Shown here piece by piece: positions 33,072-35,140 of a stretch of 35,140 nucleotides of DNA. Numbering within the stretch: the first letter of the stretch is position 1; every line of letters begins with the position of its first letter. Source of the stretch: Geminicoccus harenae (GTDB lineage: Bacteria > Pseudomonadota > Alphaproteobacteria > Geminicoccales > Geminicoccaceae); NCBI RefSeq assembly GCF_019800005.1, contig NZ_JABGCL010000037.1:1-35140 (forward strand), given 5' to 3'. The notes under the pieces are model-generated. The model did no database searches. It worked only from the letters and a program-made list of their open reading frames with translations, and had not been told where the DNA came from. A program made the translations under genes and the position numbers.

Positions 33072-34755
33072 TCAGACGCGGGGTTGCGGCCGCATGTCGG
33101 TGGGGTCGATCCCGGCCACCGCCACCGGCTTCTTCATCGCGTCGCGGCGGAACGGCTCGCCCAGCTCCTGGTTCAGGATCACCTCGATGAAGACGGTCTC
33201 GCCCTTCATCTTGGCAGCACAGGCCGAGGCCAGTGCCTCGGTCAGCTCGGTTGGGCTTTGCACCTGCACGCCCTTCAGGCCGCAGGCATCCGCGACCTTG
33301 GCGTAGCTGAGCTTCGGGTTCAGCTCGGTGCCGACGAAATTGTTGTCGAACCAGAGCGTCGTGTTGCGCTTTTCAGCACCCCACTGGTAGTTGCGGAAGA
33401 TCACCATGGTGATCGCCGGCCAGCCGTCGCGGCGGATCGAAGTCATCTCGTTCATCGAGATGCCGAACGCGCCGTCGCCGGCAAAGCCCACCACCGGCAC
33501 GTCCGGGCAGCCGATCTTGGCGCCGACGATCGAGGGCAGGCCGTAGCCGCAGGGGCCGAACAGGCCGGGTGCGAGATATTTGCGGCCCTGCTCGAAGCTT
33601 GGATAGGCGTTGCCGATGGCGCAGTTGTTGCCGATGTCGGTGGAGATGATCGCGTCCGCCGGCAGCGCCGCCTGGATCGCCCGCCAGGCTTGGCGCGGCG
33701 ACATGCGGTCCGGCTCGCGGGCGCGCACGTCGGCGTTCCAGCTGGTACCGGGATCGTCGTCCTCGTGGTCCATCGAGGAGAGCTCCTGGAGCCAGGCGGA
33801 GCGGGTCTGGTGGATGAGCGCTTGGCGCTCGGCCCGCCCGGCATCGCCCGCCTCGTGCGAGAGCTGCTCCAGGATGGCACGGGCCACCTGCCCTGCATCG
33901 CCGCAGATGCCGACCGTGATGCGCTTGGTGAGCCCGATCCGGTCGGGATTGATGTCGACCTGGATGATCTTTGCCTGCCTTGGCCAGTAGTCGATGCCGT
34001 AGCCCGGCAGGGTCGAGAACGGGTTGAGCCGGGTGCCCAGTGCCAGCACCACGTCGGCCTTGGTGATCAGTTCCATGGCCGCTTTGGAGCCGTTATAGCC
34101 CAGCGGGCCCACCGCCAGGCGATGGCTGCCGGGAAAGGCGTCGTTGTGCTGGTAGCCGGCGCAGACCGGCGCATCCAGCCGCTCGGCGAGCGCCACCGAA
34201 TCCGGGATCGCCCCGCCGATCACCACGCCTGCCCCGTTTAGGATCACGGGAAAGCGCGCCTCGGACAGGAGCTTCGCCGCTTCTGCGATCGCCTCCCGGC
34301 CGCCGGCCGGCCGCTCCAGCCGCACGATCTGCGGCAGCTCGATGTCGATCACCTGGGTCCAGAAGTCGCGCGGGACATTGATCTGGGCGGGGGCCGAGCC
34401 GCGCCAGGCCTTCTCGATCACCCGGTTCAGCACCTCGGCGATCCGGGAGGGGTCGCGCACCTCCTCCTGATAGCAGACCATGTCCTGGAACAGCGCCATC
34501 TGCGGCACTTCCTGGAAGCCCCCCTGCCCCATCGTCCGGTTCGCCGCCTGGGGCGTGACCAGCAGCATCGGGGTGTGGTTCCAGTAGGCGGTCTTGACCG
34601 CCGTCACGAAGCCGGTGACGCCCGGCCCGTTCTGGGCGATCGCCATGCCCATCCGGCCGCTGGCCCGCGTGTAGCCGTCGCACATGATCCCGAACGCATG
34701 CTGGATGCCGTGCATCTGCAGGACTTTGAAAGGCCTCTTCGGTGGTCATCTTCAT
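33072..34755 (-). pseudogene. xsc: Sulfoacetaldehyde acetyltransferase, frameshifted and with an internal deletion
   Basis: Xsc converts sulfoacetaldehyde plus phosphate to acetyl phosphate and sulfite in taurine/isethionate breakdown and needs thiamine diphosphate. The true N-terminus MKMTTEEAF starts at 34755, but near 34728 the frame breaks; KVLQMHGIQHAFGI continues in another frame, from 34727 on. After HAFGI the sequence jumps directly to MCDGYTRASGRM. From memory of Xsc, about 31 residues should lie between (GSAFMPISDLF ... AHEG). The lost part includes the Glu of the HE motif that activates the thiamine ring in this superfamily. The rest is intact and clearly Xsc (MAIAQNGPGVTGFVTAVKTA, TPQAANRTMGQGGFQEV, GYQHNDAFPGSHRLAVGPLG, GDGAFGISMNEM). 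An ATG at 34715 could still start a 547-residue product, but it would lack that Glu. No pta or tau genes are adjacent. Confidence 0.85.
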
Positions 34756-34875
34756 CGGTGCGGCTCCCCTTCCCCAACCGGCTGCGTCAGGCTGCCCCGA
34801 AGCTGTCGGCAAGTATCGCGCTTGTCGATCACGATGTTGCGTGGCTTCCAGCCTTTCGCTCCAGGGAGGACGATC

Positions 34876-34984
34876 ATGTCCAGCACCACGATCATGCCGG
34901 CCCGATCGCCCGATGACATCGCCGCGGCCGCCCGGCTGTTCCAGGCTTACGCCGCGTCGCTTTCCGTCGACTTGGCCTACCAGG
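34876..34984 (+). pseudogene. N-terminus of a GNAT acetyltransferase gene cut by an IS element
   Basis: ATG 34876 has a strong AGGGAGGA site at 34863-34870 and opens the typical GNAT start: TTIMPARSPDDIAAAARLFQ, then AYAASLSVDLAYQ (36 codons). At about 34985 the sequence becomes the end of an IS3-type element, and the frame meets a TAA at 35014-35016 inside it. Only the first alpha/beta elements of the domain remain, so no acetyl-CoA site is made. The rest of the gene probably lies beyond the IS. Confidence 0.72.
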
Positions 34985-35140
34985 TGACCTTGCCCCCTGA
35001 TTGCCCCCGTTCATAACCAGAGTCCGTTCTGGTCGTGGTCCTGTCTGGACCGGGTTGCGACCTCGTTCGGGGTGAGGCCGCCGAGGCTCGTGTGGGGCCG
35101 GTGGCCGTTGTAGTCGTCCCGCCAAGCATCGATGATCCGT
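34985..35140 (-). mobile_element. IS3-family insertion sequence, one end (rest outside window)
   Basis: The element seems to start at TGACCTTGCCCCCTGATTGC (34985 on), where the GNAT frame breaks. TG at the tip is typical of IS3-family ends, and the word TTGCCCCC is repeated within the first 25 bp. The transposase C-terminus follows on the minus strand and stops 26 bp from the tip. The other end and the target duplication lie outside the window, so the exact boundary is not confirmed. Confidence 0.7.
35011..35140 (-). CDS. IS3-family transposase OrfB, C-terminal fragment (continues past window)
   Basis: The last 42 codons of the DDE transposase are visible, ending at TGA 35013-35011. They carry the hallmark IIDAWRDDYNGHRPHTSLGG, followed by LTPNEVATR, which ends the rve_3-type integrase domain of IS3/IS2-type OrfB proteins. 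The catalytic triad lies upstream, outside the window. The C-terminal tail SRQDHDQNGLWL is found in this group. Confidence 0.88.
   Translation of the reverse strand, partial: RIIDAWRDDYNGHRPHTSLGGLTPNEVATRSRQDHDQNGLWL

Noticed and set aside
34715..34755. Functional xsc started from ATG 34715
   Set aside because: The true N-terminus MKMTTEEAF is visible in another frame upstream, and the shorter product would lack the segment with the catalytic Glu, so I treat it as a pseudogene.

Overview
The window is high-GC DNA with dense genes, mostly Shine-Dalgarno-led starts and frequent GTG/TTG starts. The gene set (N-methylhydantoinase operon, DUF1127 protein, DsbA-NhaA fusion relic, sulfoacetaldehyde acetyltransferase relic, MoxR with a DUF2201-type VWA protein) suggests an environmental alphaproteobacterium, perhaps Rhodospirillales/Geminicoccaceae-like. 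That placement is an inference from gene content; there is no rRNA or other marker here. I saw no tRNA, rRNA or CRISPR array.

Layout. 1-845 (-): 5' part of a secreted protein with two tandem ~53-residue repeats, running off the left edge. 1340-5696 (+): RND efflux operon (adaptor plus inner-membrane pump, no outer-membrane channel). 5821-6742 (+): dead DsbA-NhaA antiporter gene. 6777-9517: cardiolipin synthase divergent from an AI-2E/PerM-type permease. 9811-14988: exported M20 amidohydrolase divergent from a Tat-exported GH2 glycosidase followed by a lipoprotein phospholipase D. 15100-21673: regulator with MerR, XRE and cupin parts, divergent from hyuA-hyuB and an FAD oxidoreductase, with palindromes in the shared control region.

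21763-26678 (-): a redox/sensing cassette read in the order OmpR-type response regulator, 77-aa protein, DUF1127 protein, di-heme cytochrome c peroxidase, hybrid histidine kinase. The last four genes overlap or nearly touch, so they are probably one transcript. 27079-28398 (-): FAD-dependent monooxygenase. 28705-31635 (+): MoxR ATPase plus a metallopeptidase-like/VWA protein that carries a degenerate internal copy of its own HExxH module. 31718-33055 (+): AbrB/PemK toxin-antitoxin pair with a clear palindromic operator, overlapping an SDR gene. 33072-34755 (-): damaged xsc. 34876-35140: start of a GNAT acetyltransferase gene cut by an IS3-family element that runs off the right edge.

The points most worth a second look are the duplicated zincin module in the MoxR-VWA pair, the response regulator/peroxidase/hybrid-kinase cassette, the MerR-XRE-cupin regulator with its operators, the repeat protein at the left edge, and three broken genes (nhaA, xsc, GNAT) that indicate ongoing gene loss.
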